In this document: in pieces, positions 50,933 to 60,085 of the stretch
Numbering within the stretch: the first letter of the stretch is position 1
Layout of the letters: every line of letters starts with the position of its first letter
Source: Arthrobacter sp. Bi26
GTDB lineage: Bacteria; Actinomycetota; Actinomycetes; Actinomycetales; Micrococcaceae
Assembly: GCF_918697925.1 (NCBI RefSeq)
Contig: NZ_CAKKMF010000002.1
Span: 1 to 64,000 of the forward strand
Direction: 5' to 3'
Length of the DNA stretch: 64,000 nt
The notes under the pieces: generated by a model
The model's input: the letters and a program-made list of their open reading frames with translations, nothing else
Told to the model about the DNA's origin: nothing
Databases searched by the model: none
Position numbers and translations under genes: made by a program

Positions 50933-52344
50933 GCCCGCGCCGTATCGGCAACCGCGCCGGAAGCTTCGTCGGCCGCACGGGACTGCCGCGCTGCCGGCTC
51001 CGGGGTGACGGAGGACGCTGTGTAGAGCCTCGGGTCGGATTTCTTCAGTCCGAGCAGGGCCGTCGGAGTCTTGAACGTCTCGGGTGCCAGCAGCGCTGCG
51101 ATGGCGGAGATGGCGCAGGCCACGGCGGCGAACGTTGCGACAGGAACCCAGTTGGCTTTGTTGCCACCGATCAGCAGCTCGGAAATGACCGGCGCGAATC
51201 CTGCCAGGAGGAGTCCGAACATGAGGCTGATGGCCATACCGGAGTAGCGGACCTTGACTGGGAACTGCTCCGGGAAGTACGCGGGGTAGATGGAGTTTGT
51301 GGCGGTGTAGGCGAAACCGATCAGGAGGATGCCGGTGACAAAGATCAGCGGAACATTCGCCGCCGACAGGGCCGAGAAGAACACGAAGATCATCGCCATC
51401 TGCAGCACCAGACCGGTGACGAAGACGGGTTTGCGGCCGATCCGGTCCGAGAGGATGCCGGCCAATGGGCCCATGGCGACGGCGGCGAGGTTGGCGACTG
51501 CGATGACTGTCAGCATCAGGCCCTTTTCAACGCCGACGACGGACGTGGCGTAGGACAACGCAAAGACGTTGATGATGGTGTTGATGATGGTAAACAGCGA
51601 CATGGCGGTGACACGGAGAACGGTGGCCCAGTGGTGCCGGAACAGGGTGACGAGTGGAACCTTGACCACGTCGTCGTGCGCTTTGACTTCCGCGAATACC
51701 GGGGGCTCTTCCAGGAGGCGCCGAAGCACAAAGGCGATGACGGTCACTACGGCGCTGGCGAGGAACGGGATGCGCCAGCCCCAGGCAAGCAGCTGTTCCT
51801 CGGGCATGGATGCCACGGGAATGAACACTAGCGTGGAGAGCACGATGCCGAACATGATGCCGCTCATCGTCCAGCTGGTGTAGAAGGCTCGCTTCTTGTC
51901 AGGTGCGTGCTCGAGCGTCAGGGAGCTTGACCCCGGCGATTCGCCGCCGGCGGAGAGGCCCTGCAGAAGCCGGAGAGCCACGATGAGGACCGGCGCTGCC
52001 ATTCCAATGTCGTTGTACGTGGGCAGGCAGCCGATGAGGAATGTTGATGCGCCCATCAGCAGCAGGGTGAGCAGCAGGACCTTCTTGCGGCCGAATTTGT
52101 CGCCGAGGTGTCCGCAGATCACTGCCCCCAGCGGACGGGCGACGTAAGCAACGCCAACGGTTGCGAAGGACAACAGCATCGCGGAAGGGCCAGGGGCGAA
52201 GAACAGTTTGCCGAAAATCAGGGCGGCCGCCGAGCCGAAGATAAAGAAGTCGTAGTACTCAAGGGCGCTGCCCACGAATCCCGAAACCGCTGCGATCTTC
52301 GCATTGTTCTTGGGGCGTGCTGGCGCCAATGTCGACACTGACAT
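50929..52344 (-). CDS. MHS-family MFS transporter (shikimate/aromatic-acid type)
   Basis: 471 residues, 12 spans. GSALEYYDFFIFGSAAALIF and GHLGDKFGRKKVLLLTLLLM are hallmarks of the metabolite:H+ symporter group that includes ShiA, PcaT-like and KgtP permeases; GLSAGGESPGSSSLTLEH is the family middle motif. It probably imports the ring acid processed by the downstream genes. The ATG at 52344 has GAAGGGAA upstream. Its stop overlaps the shikimate dehydrogenase start by four bases. Confidence 0.93.
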   Translation of the reverse strand: MSVSTLAPARPKNNAKIAAVSGFVGSALEYYDFFIFGSAAALIFGKLFFAPGPSAMLLSFATVGVAYVARPLGAVICGHLGDKFGRKKVLLLTLLLMGASTFLIGCLPTYNDIGMAAPVLIVALRLLQGLSAGGESPGSSSLTLEHAPDKKRAFYTSWTMSGIMFGIVLSTLVFIPVASMPEEQLLAWGWRIPFLASAVVTVIAFVLRRLLEEPPVFAEVKAHDDVVKVPLVTLFRHHWATVLRVTAMSLFTIINTIINVFALSYATSVVGVEKGLMLTVIAVANLAAVAMGPLAGILSDRIGRKPVFVTGLVLQMAMIFVFFSALSAANVPLIFVTGILLIGFAYTATNSIYPAYFPEQFPVKVRYSGMAISLMFGLLLAGFAPVISELLIGGNKANWVPVATFAAVACAISAIAALLAPETFKTPTALLGLKKSDPRLYTASSVTPEPAARQSRAADEASGAVADTARA

Positions 52345-52457
52345 GGTGTTCCCTTCAGGTAACGGGACCGTCCCGGGGGCTCTTGGTATAGGCCCGCTGC
52401 AAAAACGGTGTGCCGCGCTATGCGGCTTCTCCATCCAGTGTGGCTGCGATCACTTAG

Positions 52458-52472
52458 TTAGTCCACGACTAA
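52458..52472. promoter_or_regulatory. Inverted repeat upstream of the MHS permease operon
   Basis: TTAGTC-CAC-GACTAA is a perfect six-base palindrome 114 bases before the permease start and beyond the LysR stop. It is a candidate regulator site for the leftward operon. Confidence 0.5.
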
Positions 52473-52515
52473 AATGATCTATCACTATGTTGCAATTCGA
52501 CTTGATGAGGTGGGG

Positions 52516-53418
52516 TCAGTTGGGGATCTCGGGAAAGATCTCTTCGACGACGGCGAGCACAGCCGTCAGCACGGCGGAGTCATTTTCCTCGGACCACGCG
52601 ATGGCGTGATTCATGAAGTGCTGCGGGTGATCCAGGGCCACGTACGTTGCCCCGGAGGGTATGATCCCGGCTATCCCGCTGCTCATGAGGGTGACTCCCA
52701 CACCGGCGGCCACGAAGGTCAGCACCATGTAGGGGTCCGATAACTCCTGGACAATGTGAGGGCGGAAACCGGCTGCCATGCAGGATGCGAGCATCACTTC
52801 GGTCATGGAGGACGAGCCGTCCAGTGGCGGCGAGATGAAGTCATCAGCCGCCAGAGCCTGCAACGGTATGGATTTTTCCTGTGCCAGCGGATGATCTAGC
52901 GGCAGTACCGCACCGACTTCCTCGCTTGCGACCAAGCGCGTCATCACCGAGGGGACCGGGGTTTCGGGACGGCCCACGAAGGCCAAGTCCAGGGTGCCCT
53001 TCGCGACGCTGGCCAATCCGTCGGCCGTGCGCACACCGCTGGTGAGGTCCATTTTGATGTCCGGGTGACGCCGGCGCACAGCGCGCGTGAGCGGTGGGAG
53101 GGTCAGGTGGTTCACAGCTCCGGAGAATCCGATCCTGATGTTGCCCCGGACGCCCTCAATCTCCGCCTGGGCCGCCTCGCGGGCCAGCCGCATCTCGCGA
53201 AGCACACGGTACGCGCGCGGCAGGAGGGCATACCCCGCCGGCGTGAGGGCCACGCTTCGCGTGTTGCGCTCAAAGAGCCGCTTCCCCAGATCCGCCTCAA
53301 GCTTCCGGATCGTCTGGCTCAGTGGGGACTGTGAAGTGTGCAGGCGCTGCGCAGCACGGCCGAAGTGCAGTTCTTCGGCCACCGCAACGAACGCTTCCAG
53401 CCAGCGGATCTCTGTCAT
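52516..53418 (-). CDS. LysR-family transcriptional regulator 1
   Basis: 300 residues. The helix-turn-helix is LHFGRAAQRLHTSQSPLSQT with RKLEADLGKRLFERNTR. The effector domain begins GNIRIGFSGAVNHLTLP, resembling BenM/CatM-type regulators of aromatic catabolism. It sits between the leftward ring-acid operon and the rightward ring-cleavage operon and may control both. The inducer is unknown. Confidence 0.93.
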   Translation of the reverse strand: MTEIRWLEAFVAVAEELHFGRAAQRLHTSQSPLSQTIRKLEADLGKRLFERNTRSVALTPAGYALLPRAYRVLREMRLAREAAQAEIEGVRGNIRIGFSGAVNHLTLPPLTRAVRRRHPDIKMDLTSGVRTADGLASVAKGTLDLAFVGRPETPVPSVMTRLVASEEVGAVLPLDHPLAQEKSIPLQALAADDFISPPLDGSSSMTEVMLASCMAAGFRPHIVQELSDPYMVLTFVAAGVGVTLMSSGIAGIIPSGATYVALDHPQHFMNHAIAWSEENDSAVLTAVLAVVEEIFPEIPN

Positions 53419-53654
53419 GTCTTCAGAATGTACCCTTTACCCGAACATCGAACCGACAAGGGGGCTTGAGCTTCCAGGTGGCCGGAGGAATCTACTCACG
53501 AGTTTGCAGAAACGCCGGCACCCTCCCGGCGCCCGCGGGCCTCGGCACAACCACCCGCACCGTGCCCGCGGCGCGCTAGGAACCCGACACTGGTTCAGAA
53601 GCCGGAGCAGCGGGTACGGCATTGCGCGCGGATCGACCACTCAGGCCAGGTATC

Positions 53655-53674
53655 TGCCATACAAATAGGTGGCA
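53655..53674. promoter_or_regulatory. Candidate regulator site upstream of the ring-cleavage operon
   Basis: TGCCA-N10-TGGCA lies about 100 bases before the dioxygenase start, in the 357-base region between the LysR gene and that operon. The spacing suits a LysR- or IclR-type dimer. Nothing else is recognisable in the region. Confidence 0.35.
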
Positions 53675-53775
53675 TCAGGAAACGCCTCTTCACCGAATAC
53701 CTCTTTTGCCTCAGTCTGGTTACTAGACCTGCAGCGACCCCACTCAAGGCAATCAGTACTTAGAAGGAATTCAAC

Positions 53776-54795
53776 GTGGAAACTCCCCTCTCCCATCTTG
53801 CCCACCTCGAGATCACCACCCCCGACGTCGAAGCCTCGGCACGGTTCTACGAGGAAAAGTTCGGCATGCGCATCATCGACCGGGTGGACGGCAACGTCTA
53901 CCTGCGCTGCTGGGGTGACTACTACCGCTACAGCCTGGTCCTCACCGAAGGTCCGGAAGCTTCCCTGGGCCGGATGGCCTGGCGCGCCAACTCCCAGGCC
54001 GCCCTGGAAGCCGCAGCCCAGCGCGTCGAAGCAACCGGTGTCCAGGGCAGCTGGACCGCCGGCGGCCACGGATTCGGCAAGGCCTACGAATTCACCGGCC
54101 CCTATGGCCACCCCATGCGCCTCTTCTTCGACGTTGAGAAGTTCGTGGCTGAGCCCGGTTTTGAATCCACCTACCCGGACCGGCCGGAGCGCCGCAGCAG
54201 CCACGCCGCAGCGCCCCGCTTCCTGGACCACGTCACCGTGGCCTCCTCCGATGTCCGAGGTTTCGCCAAGTGGTACAACGAAGCGTTGGGATTCCGGGTC
54301 ATGGCATTCGTGGACTTGGACGAAGCCCCTATCACCGTCTTCTCCGTGCTGACCACCAACGAAAAGTCCCACGACCTGGGCGTGGTCCTGGACACCTCCA
54401 GCCGCGCGGGACGCGTCAACCACATCGCCTTCTGGGTGGACGCCACCGAGGATCTGCTCCGCACCGCGGACGTCATGATGGAAAACGGCACTCCGATGGA
54501 ATACGGCCCCTCCATCCACGGCGTGGGCGAGCAAAACTTCCTCTACTTCCGCGACCCGTCAGGCCTGCGCGTCGAGCTCAACTCCGGCGGATACCGCAAC
54601 TATGTCCCGGACTGGGAAGCCAACACCTGGAAGCCCTCCGAAGGCTCCAACAACTTCTACAAGAACGGCGCCATGCCGCACTCCATGACCGAATCCTTCC
54701 CTCCCGCGGAAGGCTTTACCGCCACCGAAGAAGGCGCCTCCCCCGAAATGAAGGAAGCCCTCCTGAACCCCTACGCCAAGCAGGGACGGGGCTAG
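53776..54795 (+). CDS. Type I extradiol ring-cleavage dioxygenase (VOC fold)
   Basis: 339 residues with two VOC modules. Iron ligands are H in FLDHVTVASSD, H in RVNHIAFWVDA and E in DPSGLRVELNSGG. The N-terminal module starts HLAHLEITTPDVEASARFY. Catechol 2,3-dioxygenase-type enzymes cut an aromatic diol next to the hydroxyls using Fe(II) and oxygen. GTG 53776 follows AAGGAA. It is the first gene of a seven-gene rightward operon. Which catechol it cleaves is unknown; a substituted catechol is likely because two different hydrolases follow. Confidence 0.92.
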   Translation: METPLSHLAHLEITTPDVEASARFYEEKFGMRIIDRVDGNVYLRCWGDYYRYSLVLTEGPEASLGRMAWRANSQAALEAAAQRVEATGVQGSWTAGGHGFGKAYEFTGPYGHPMRLFFDVEKFVAEPGFESTYPDRPERRSSHAAAPRFLDHVTVASSDVRGFAKWYNEALGFRVMAFVDLDEAPITVFSVLTTNEKSHDLGVVLDTSSRAGRVNHIAFWVDATEDLLRTADVMMENGTPMEYGPSIHGVGEQNFLYFRDPSGLRVELNSGGYRNYVPDWEANTWKPSEGSNNFYKNGAMPHSMTESFPPAEGFTATEEGASPEMKEALLNPYAKQGRG

Positions 54796-54801
54796 GACAC
54801 C

Positions 54802-55764
54802 ATGGCCGAAACACAATATGCACTCATCCGGTTCCAGGAGATCGGTGACAGCAAGGCCCGCACGGGCCTGCTGGTCGGCGACCGCGTCCTGCCGCTGGAT
54901 GGGGAGATCAACGCCCTGATCGAGCACTGGGACACCACCGAGAGCCAGCTGGACGCCATCGCCGCATCGGCCGGCGAGGACACCGGCCTGGCGATGGCCG
55001 ACATCGAGGTCCTCGCCCCGGTAGAGCCTGTCCAGGTCCTTCAGACCGGCGCCAACTACCGCAAGCACGTCATCGACCTCGCTGCAGCCCACCGCGAACC
55101 CGGCCAGGACGAGGACGAAGTCCGGGACCGGACCGCCGCGATGATGGACAAGCGCGCAGGCCAGGGCACGCCGTACTTCTTCATCGGGCTCCCGACGGCG
55201 ATCGCCTCAGCAACGGACGACCTCACCCTGCCTGCCTACTCCAAGTCCCATGATTGGGAGCTGGAACTGGCGGCTGTGATCGGCAGGACGGCGTTCCGGG
55301 TCACCCCCGAGGAAGCCCTGGACTACGTCTTCGGCTACACCATGGTCAACGACATCACAACCCGTGAGTACGTGTTCCGCAAGGACATGCCGGCGATCGG
55401 CTCGGACTGGTACCGCGCCAAGAACGCCCCCGGCTTCCTGCCCACCGGACCGCTGCTAGTACCCGCCAAGTTCTTCGGCGACCCGCAGGACGTCCAGGTC
55501 ACGCTGAAGCTCAACGGCAAGGCAATGCAGGACGAGTCCACGCAGGACATGATTTTCGGTGTCGCCAAGCTGATCAGCGAGGCCTCCCAGATCATGCCGC
55601 TGCGCCCGGGAGACCTGGTGCTCACCGGAAGCCCCGCCGGCAACGGACAGCACTGGGGACGGCTGCTCCAGGACGGCGACGTCATGGAGGGCACTATTAC
55701 GGGCCTGGGCACCCAGCTCATCCACTGCAAGGACGAAGTTGTAACTGAAGGCAGCCAGCAGTGA
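54802..55764 (+). CDS. Fumarylacetoacetate-hydrolase-family protein 1
   Basis: 320 residues. The metal site is outlined by HDWELELAAVIGRTAF (two glutamates) and YTMVNDITTREYV (aspartate). LRPGDLVLTGSPAGNGQ and an EGTITGLG-type end are typical of FAH-fold hydrolases/hydratases of meta-cleavage pathways. It probably hydrolyses or decarboxylates the ring-fission product. The end overlaps the next gene by four bases (GTGA). Confidence 0.92.
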   Translation: MAETQYALIRFQEIGDSKARTGLLVGDRVLPLDGEINALIEHWDTTESQLDAIAASAGEDTGLAMADIEVLAPVEPVQVLQTGANYRKHVIDLAAAHREPGQDEDEVRDRTAAMMDKRAGQGTPYFFIGLPTAIASATDDLTLPAYSKSHDWELELAAVIGRTAFRVTPEEALDYVFGYTMVNDITTREYVFRKDMPAIGSDWYRAKNAPGFLPTGPLLVPAKFFGDPQDVQVTLKLNGKAMQDESTQDMIFGVAKLISEASQIMPLRPGDLVLTGSPAGNGQHWGRLLQDGDVMEGTITGLGTQLIHCKDEVVTEGSQQ

Positions 55765-56804
55765 CCAGCCAGGACACAGCACCAATCACCACCGGCACCG
55801 GGGAATCAGCCACCGATTCCCCGGTCATCCGGCGTGACGATCCGCTCGGCAGCATCCGCGCTATGGCCGAGGCCCACAACAACTGGGGCCGTTGGGGTGA
55901 CGATGACGTTCTGGGAACCTTGAACTTCATCGATGCGGCCAAGCGCATCGAAGCAGCAGCCCTTGTGAAGACGGGCGAGGCCTTCTCGCTGTCCCAGCCG
56001 TTCGATACCAACGGACCGCAGAAGGGCTGGCGGCGCCGCACCAACCCTGTCCACACCATGACCGACACCGGCGTGGACGCAGAACGGGGCAACCAGGGCT
56101 TCCCGCACGGCTTCGGCGGTGCGGACGACGTCATTGCCATGCCGCTGCAGTGCTCCACCCAGTGGGACGGCCTCGGCCACATCTTCGACCAGGGCAAGGC
56201 CTGGAACGGCCGGGCGGCAGGGGACGTGGTCACCTCTGAAGGTGATCTGGTGACCGGCATCGAAACCGCTGCGGCCAAGATCGTCACCCGCGGCGTCCTG
56301 CTGGACGTCGGCCGCGCGCTCGGACCCGAACTGGGAAGGAACGACGGCGAGCTGCCGGACGGTTTCGCCATCACCCCCGAACACCTCCAGCGGACCATCG
56401 ACCTGCAGGGGCCCAGCTCGACGGTGGGCCGGGGCGACATCGTGGTGATCCGCACCGGCCAGTACACCCGGGTCCGCCGCGACGGCTGGGGCGACTACGC
56501 CGGCGGCTCAGCCCCGGGGCTGTCCTTCAGCACCGCACCATGGCTTCACCGCAGTGAAATCGCGGGGATCGCCACGGACACCTGGGGTTTCGAGGTCCGG
56601 CCAAACGAGTTCGAAGGCGCCTTCCAGCCCCTCCACCAGATCGCCATCCCCAACCTCGGGCTGTTCCTGGGCGAAATGTGGGACCCGGACGGCCTCGCGG
56701 AGGCTTGCGCGGCAGACGGCAGGTACGACTTCCTGCTCACCGCGGCGCCCCTGCCCATTACCGGCGCCGTCGGATCGCCCGTCAACCCGATCGCCCTCCG
56801 GTAA
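55761..56804 (+). CDS. Cyclase-family metal hydrolase (kynurenine-formamidase-like)
   Basis: 347 residues. Family landmarks: HNNWGRWGDDDVLGTLNFI near the N-terminus, MPLQCSTQWDGLGHIFD (the HxGTHxDxPxH motif in the QWDGLGH form), RGDIVVIRTGQY, and SEIAGIATDTWGFEVRP. Members hydrolyse amides, lactones or esters with zinc or manganese. In a meta-cleavage operon a lactone or formyl group is a plausible substrate. GTG start, coupled to the FAH gene. Confidence 0.88.
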   Translation: MTSQDTAPITTGTGESATDSPVIRRDDPLGSIRAMAEAHNNWGRWGDDDVLGTLNFIDAAKRIEAAALVKTGEAFSLSQPFDTNGPQKGWRRRTNPVHTMTDTGVDAERGNQGFPHGFGGADDVIAMPLQCSTQWDGLGHIFDQGKAWNGRAAGDVVTSEGDLVTGIETAAAKIVTRGVLLDVGRALGPELGRNDGELPDGFAITPEHLQRTIDLQGPSSTVGRGDIVVIRTGQYTRVRRDGWGDYAGGSAPGLSFSTAPWLHRSEIAGIATDTWGFEVRPNEFEGAFQPLHQIAIPNLGLFLGEMWDPDGLAEACAADGRYDFLLTAAPLPITGAVGSPVNPIALR

Positions 56805-56879
56805 TCACCGTCCGGTAGCTTTCAGTACCACAGCACCACAACCATCATCAGTTACGCCGTCAATACAAAGGAGTCAGCG

Positions 56880-58004
56880 ATGGCAGCAGTACAGAACGTC
56901 GGAATCGTCGGGGCGGGAGCCGCGGGACTGACCGCCGCCATCCTGCTGGCCGACGCCGGAATCCAGGTTGAAATCCTCGAGAAGGCCGATGCCCCGCAAA
57001 CCCTTGGCTCTGGAATCACATTGCAGGGGAACGCCCTACGGGTCCTCCGCCAGCTAGGCGTCTGGGAGCAAATCGAGGCGAAGGGCTACGCGTTCAGCAC
57101 CCTCGGCCTGCGCGCCCCGGACCCCGCCGGCACCGTCATCGCCGTGTTGGATGACATGCGGACCGGCGGCGATGACCTCCCGGCCACCCTGGGCATGTAC
57201 CGCCCCGACCTCACCGCCATCCTCCGCGAGCGTGCCGCGCAGGCAGGCGCACGGATCAGCTACGGCAAGACGGTCACCGAAATAACGGACGACGGCGGTT
57301 CCGTCACCGTGAGCACCGCCGACGGCGGCACCGCCCGCTACGACCTCCTGGTCGGCGCCGACGGCCTGCACTCAGCTGTCCGCAAGGCCATCGGCATCGA
57401 TAGTGAACCCCGGTCCACGGGCATGGGCATCTGGCGCGCGTTCGTGGAACGGCCGCAGGACGTGGTCCGCACCGACCTGACGTACGGCGGGCCTTGCTTT
57501 ATTGCCGGTTACTGCCCCACCGGCCCTGACACCATCTATGCCTACCTCGTGGAAAGGGCGCAGGAGCGCAAGCACGAGGACGGCCCCCGCATTATGGCCG
57601 AACTCGCCGCCGCCTACGGCGGCCCGTGGAACGAGATCCGCGCCAACCTGGACCAGAGCGCCCGTATCAACTACACGTGGTTCACGACCCACCTGGTTGA
57701 CGGGCCGTGGAACCGCGGCCGCACGATCATCATCGGCGACGCCGCCCACAGCTGCCCGCCAACCATTGCGCAAGGTGCTGCCATGGCAATGGAAGACGCA
57801 GCCGTGCTGGCCGATCTCCTGATCGGCGCCGACGACATTACCGAGACACTCTGGAAAGAGTTCACCGACCGCCGCCTGGACCGGGCAAAAGCAGTGGTGG
57901 ACGCCTCCGTCCAGCTGGGCCAGTGGATGCTCGACGGCGTCCGGGACGCCAACGTGCCGGGCCTCATGCATTCAGTCTCCAGCTTGGTTAGGGAGCCCGC
58001 ATGA
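56880..58004 (+). CDS. FAD-dependent aromatic hydroxylase (salicylate/3-hydroxybenzoate hydroxylase-like)
   Basis: 374 residues. FAD motif NVGIVGAGAAGLTAAILLA, DG motif LLVGADGLHSAVRKAIG and second FAD motif IIIGDAAHSCPPTIAQGAAM define a class A flavoprotein hydroxylase. It likely converts a phenolic acid to the diol cleaved by the dioxygenase. A perfect AAGGAG precedes the ATG at 56880. Its stop overlaps the decarboxylase start (ATGA). Confidence 0.93.
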   Translation: MAAVQNVGIVGAGAAGLTAAILLADAGIQVEILEKADAPQTLGSGITLQGNALRVLRQLGVWEQIEAKGYAFSTLGLRAPDPAGTVIAVLDDMRTGGDDLPATLGMYRPDLTAILRERAAQAGARISYGKTVTEITDDGGSVTVSTADGGTARYDLLVGADGLHSAVRKAIGIDSEPRSTGMGIWRAFVERPQDVVRTDLTYGGPCFIAGYCPTGPDTIYAYLVERAQERKHEDGPRIMAELAAAYGGPWNEIRANLDQSARINYTWFTTHLVDGPWNRGRTIIIGDAAHSCPPTIAQGAAMAMEDAAVLADLLIGADDITETLWKEFTDRRLDRAKAVVDASVQLGQWMLDGVRDANVPGLMHSVSSLVREPA

Positions 58005-59074
58005 GCACCGGCCCCGCTGAAAAACCTACGGTGGACGTCCACGCCCACATCCTGCTTCCGGCCCTGCAGCAATTGGTGGCCGAAGCTGATCCCGAGGGGT
58101 TCGGCGCTCAACAGGCCCTGGAAGTCCGGCGAAACGGACCCGAGTCGATGGCCGCTTCGGGAAAGATGATCAAGGAGCGCTGGCTGCAGCTGACGGACCT
58201 GGACCGCCGTCTTGCGGACATGGACGCCCAAGGTGTGGACGTGCAGCTGGTCTCGCCGTCGCCGTCACACTACTACTATTTCGCCGGGGAAGAGCTGGCC
58301 CTGAAGGTGGCCAGGTCCGCCAACCAGGCGGTGCGGGAGTTCGTGGACCGCGCCCCGGAACGGCTGAACGGCCTGGGCCTGGTGCCGCTGCAGCACCCTT
58401 CCTTGATGGTCGAAGCCCTGGAACACGCCATGCTGGAGTGCGGGTTGTTAGGCGTGGAAATCGGCTCGTTCGCCGCCACCCCCGCAGACCCGGAGCGCAG
58501 CACGGTTGAGCTTTCCGACGCCAGGCTGGAACCGTTCTGGCGCCGCGCGGAAGAGCTGGGTGCCCTGGTGTTCCTGCACCCGTTCGGCTGCTCGCTGGAC
58601 GAACGACTGGACCGCTTCTACCTCGCCAACACCGTCTCCCAGCCCGCGGAAAACGCGGTGGCTCTCTCCCACCTGATCTTTAGCGGGATCCTGGACCGGC
58701 ACCCCGACCTGAAAGTACTCGCCGCGCATGGCGGCGGGTATCTTCCCACGACGATCGGGCGCTCCGACCATGCCTGGCGCGTCCGGCCGGAGGCACACGG
58801 CTGCGCCCAGCCGCCGTCGTCGTATCTGAAGAAGCTGTACTTCGATTCGCTGGTCCACAACCCGGCTGAACTGCGGGCGCTCGTGGCCGCCGCTGGCCCG
58901 GGGCAGGTGCTGCTCGGCTCGGACTACCCGTTCGACATGGGCTCCGACCGCCCCGCGGCCGAGGTAATCGAGTCACAGCTTTCCGCCGAGGACGAGGCCA
59001 GGGTGCTGGCCGGCAACGCGGCTGCCCTGGGCATTACGCCCGCTTCAGTCCTCGCCGACCGCCGCACAGCCTAA
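58001..59074 (+). CDS. ACMSD-like amidohydrolase decarboxylase
   Basis: 357 residues of the amidohydrolase_2 group. VDVHAHILLP carries the HxH zinc ligands, VFLHPFGCS and VLAAHGGGYLPTTIG further histidines, and LLGSDYPFDMG the aspartate. The group includes aminocarboxymuconate-semialdehyde decarboxylase and gamma-resorcylate-type decarboxylases. Here it probably removes carbon dioxide from an aromatic acid or from a ring-fission product. It is translationally coupled to the hydroxylase gene. Confidence 0.9.
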   Translation: MSTGPAEKPTVDVHAHILLPALQQLVAEADPEGFGAQQALEVRRNGPESMAASGKMIKERWLQLTDLDRRLADMDAQGVDVQLVSPSPSHYYYFAGEELALKVARSANQAVREFVDRAPERLNGLGLVPLQHPSLMVEALEHAMLECGLLGVEIGSFAATPADPERSTVELSDARLEPFWRRAEELGALVFLHPFGCSLDERLDRFYLANTVSQPAENAVALSHLIFSGILDRHPDLKVLAAHGGGYLPTTIGRSDHAWRVRPEAHGCAQPPSSYLKKLYFDSLVHNPAELRALVAAAGPGQVLLGSDYPFDMGSDRPAAEVIESQLSAEDEARVLAGNAAALGITPASVLADRRTA

Positions 59075-59085
59075 GGAAGAATTTC

Positions 59086-60084
59086 ATGGCCAAGATCGCA
59101 CGCTGGAACCACGACGGCCGGACGCAGTCCGGCTTCGTTGACAGCGGTAACTGCTACGCCCTCCCCGCAGGCCAGACGGTCCAGATGCTCTTGGACGCCG
59201 GGCTCGAAGAAACGCTGGATGTTGCCCGCCGGACCATCGGTTCTGGCCCGGCCGTTCCGCTGGCCGCCGTGCAGCTGCTCGCCCCACTGGCGCCAACCAC
59301 CATCCGGGACTTTGTCGCGTTCGAGGAACACGTCGAAGGCGTGCGGAAGAGCATCGATGGCGTGGCCGGCGTGGTGCCCGAATGGTACGAGGCGCCCACC
59401 TTTTACTTCACCAACCCGCATACGGTGACCGGTACCGGCGAGGTGATTGGTATTCCGGCAGGCTGCGAGGACCTGGACTTTGAAACTGAAGTCGCCGCCG
59501 TCGTCGGACGCGTCCCCGGAAGCGACGGCCGGAACCTGACCGCAGCTGAGGCGCACAGGCACATTTTGGGCTACACGGTGCTCAACGACTGGTCGGCGCG
59601 GGACTTGCAGCGCCGGGAGATGAAAGTCAGCCTGGGGCCGTGCAAGGGCAAGGACTTCGCCAACACGCTGGGACCCTGGATTGTCACCGCGGATGAGTTC
59701 GAGGACCTGCACGACGCCGAAGGGTTCCTGCCGATCTCCATGGCCGTGGAAGTCAACGGGGAAGCCATCGGGCAGGACCTGCTGTCCAACATGGGCTGGC
59801 CGTTCGCCGAGCTCGTCGCCTACGCCTCGCAGGACTCCGTGGTGCGGCCCGGCGACGTGCTGGGCTCCGGCACCTGCGGCAGCGGCTGCCTCGCGGAGCT
59901 CTGGGGACGGAACGGCGCGAAGACTCCCCCGCCGCTGAAGACGGGAGACGTGGTCCGCATGACGGTGGAAGGCATCGGGACTATCGTGAACACGGTTGGT
60001 GAACGCCGTAACTCCGCGACCCGCGTGCGTGCCCGGCAGCGTCCGCGCAACCGGGTGGCCTTTACGGTTCCTTCCGGGACGTAG
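59086..60084 (+). CDS. Fumarylacetoacetate-hydrolase-family protein 2
   Basis: 332 residues. FETEVAAVVGRVPG and TVLNDWSARDLQRRE hold the metal acids; FLGSGTCGSGC-like residues (LGSGTCGSGCLAELWG) and TVEGIGTIVNTVG close the FAH pattern. It differs clearly from the FAH protein at 54802, so the pathway probably has two separate C-C or enol hydrolysis steps. An arginine-rich tail (RVRARQRPRNRV) is unusual. AAGGAAG precedes the ATG. Confidence 0.92.
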   Translation: MAKIARWNHDGRTQSGFVDSGNCYALPAGQTVQMLLDAGLEETLDVARRTIGSGPAVPLAAVQLLAPLAPTTIRDFVAFEEHVEGVRKSIDGVAGVVPEWYEAPTFYFTNPHTVTGTGEVIGIPAGCEDLDFETEVAAVVGRVPGSDGRNLTAAEAHRHILGYTVLNDWSARDLQRREMKVSLGPCKGKDFANTLGPWIVTADEFEDLHDAEGFLPISMAVEVNGEAIGQDLLSNMGWPFAELVAYASQDSVVRPGDVLGSGTCGSGCLAELWGRNGAKTPPPLKTGDVVRMTVEGIGTIVNTVGERRNSATRVRARQRPRNRVAFTVPSGT

Positions 60085-60085
60085 G

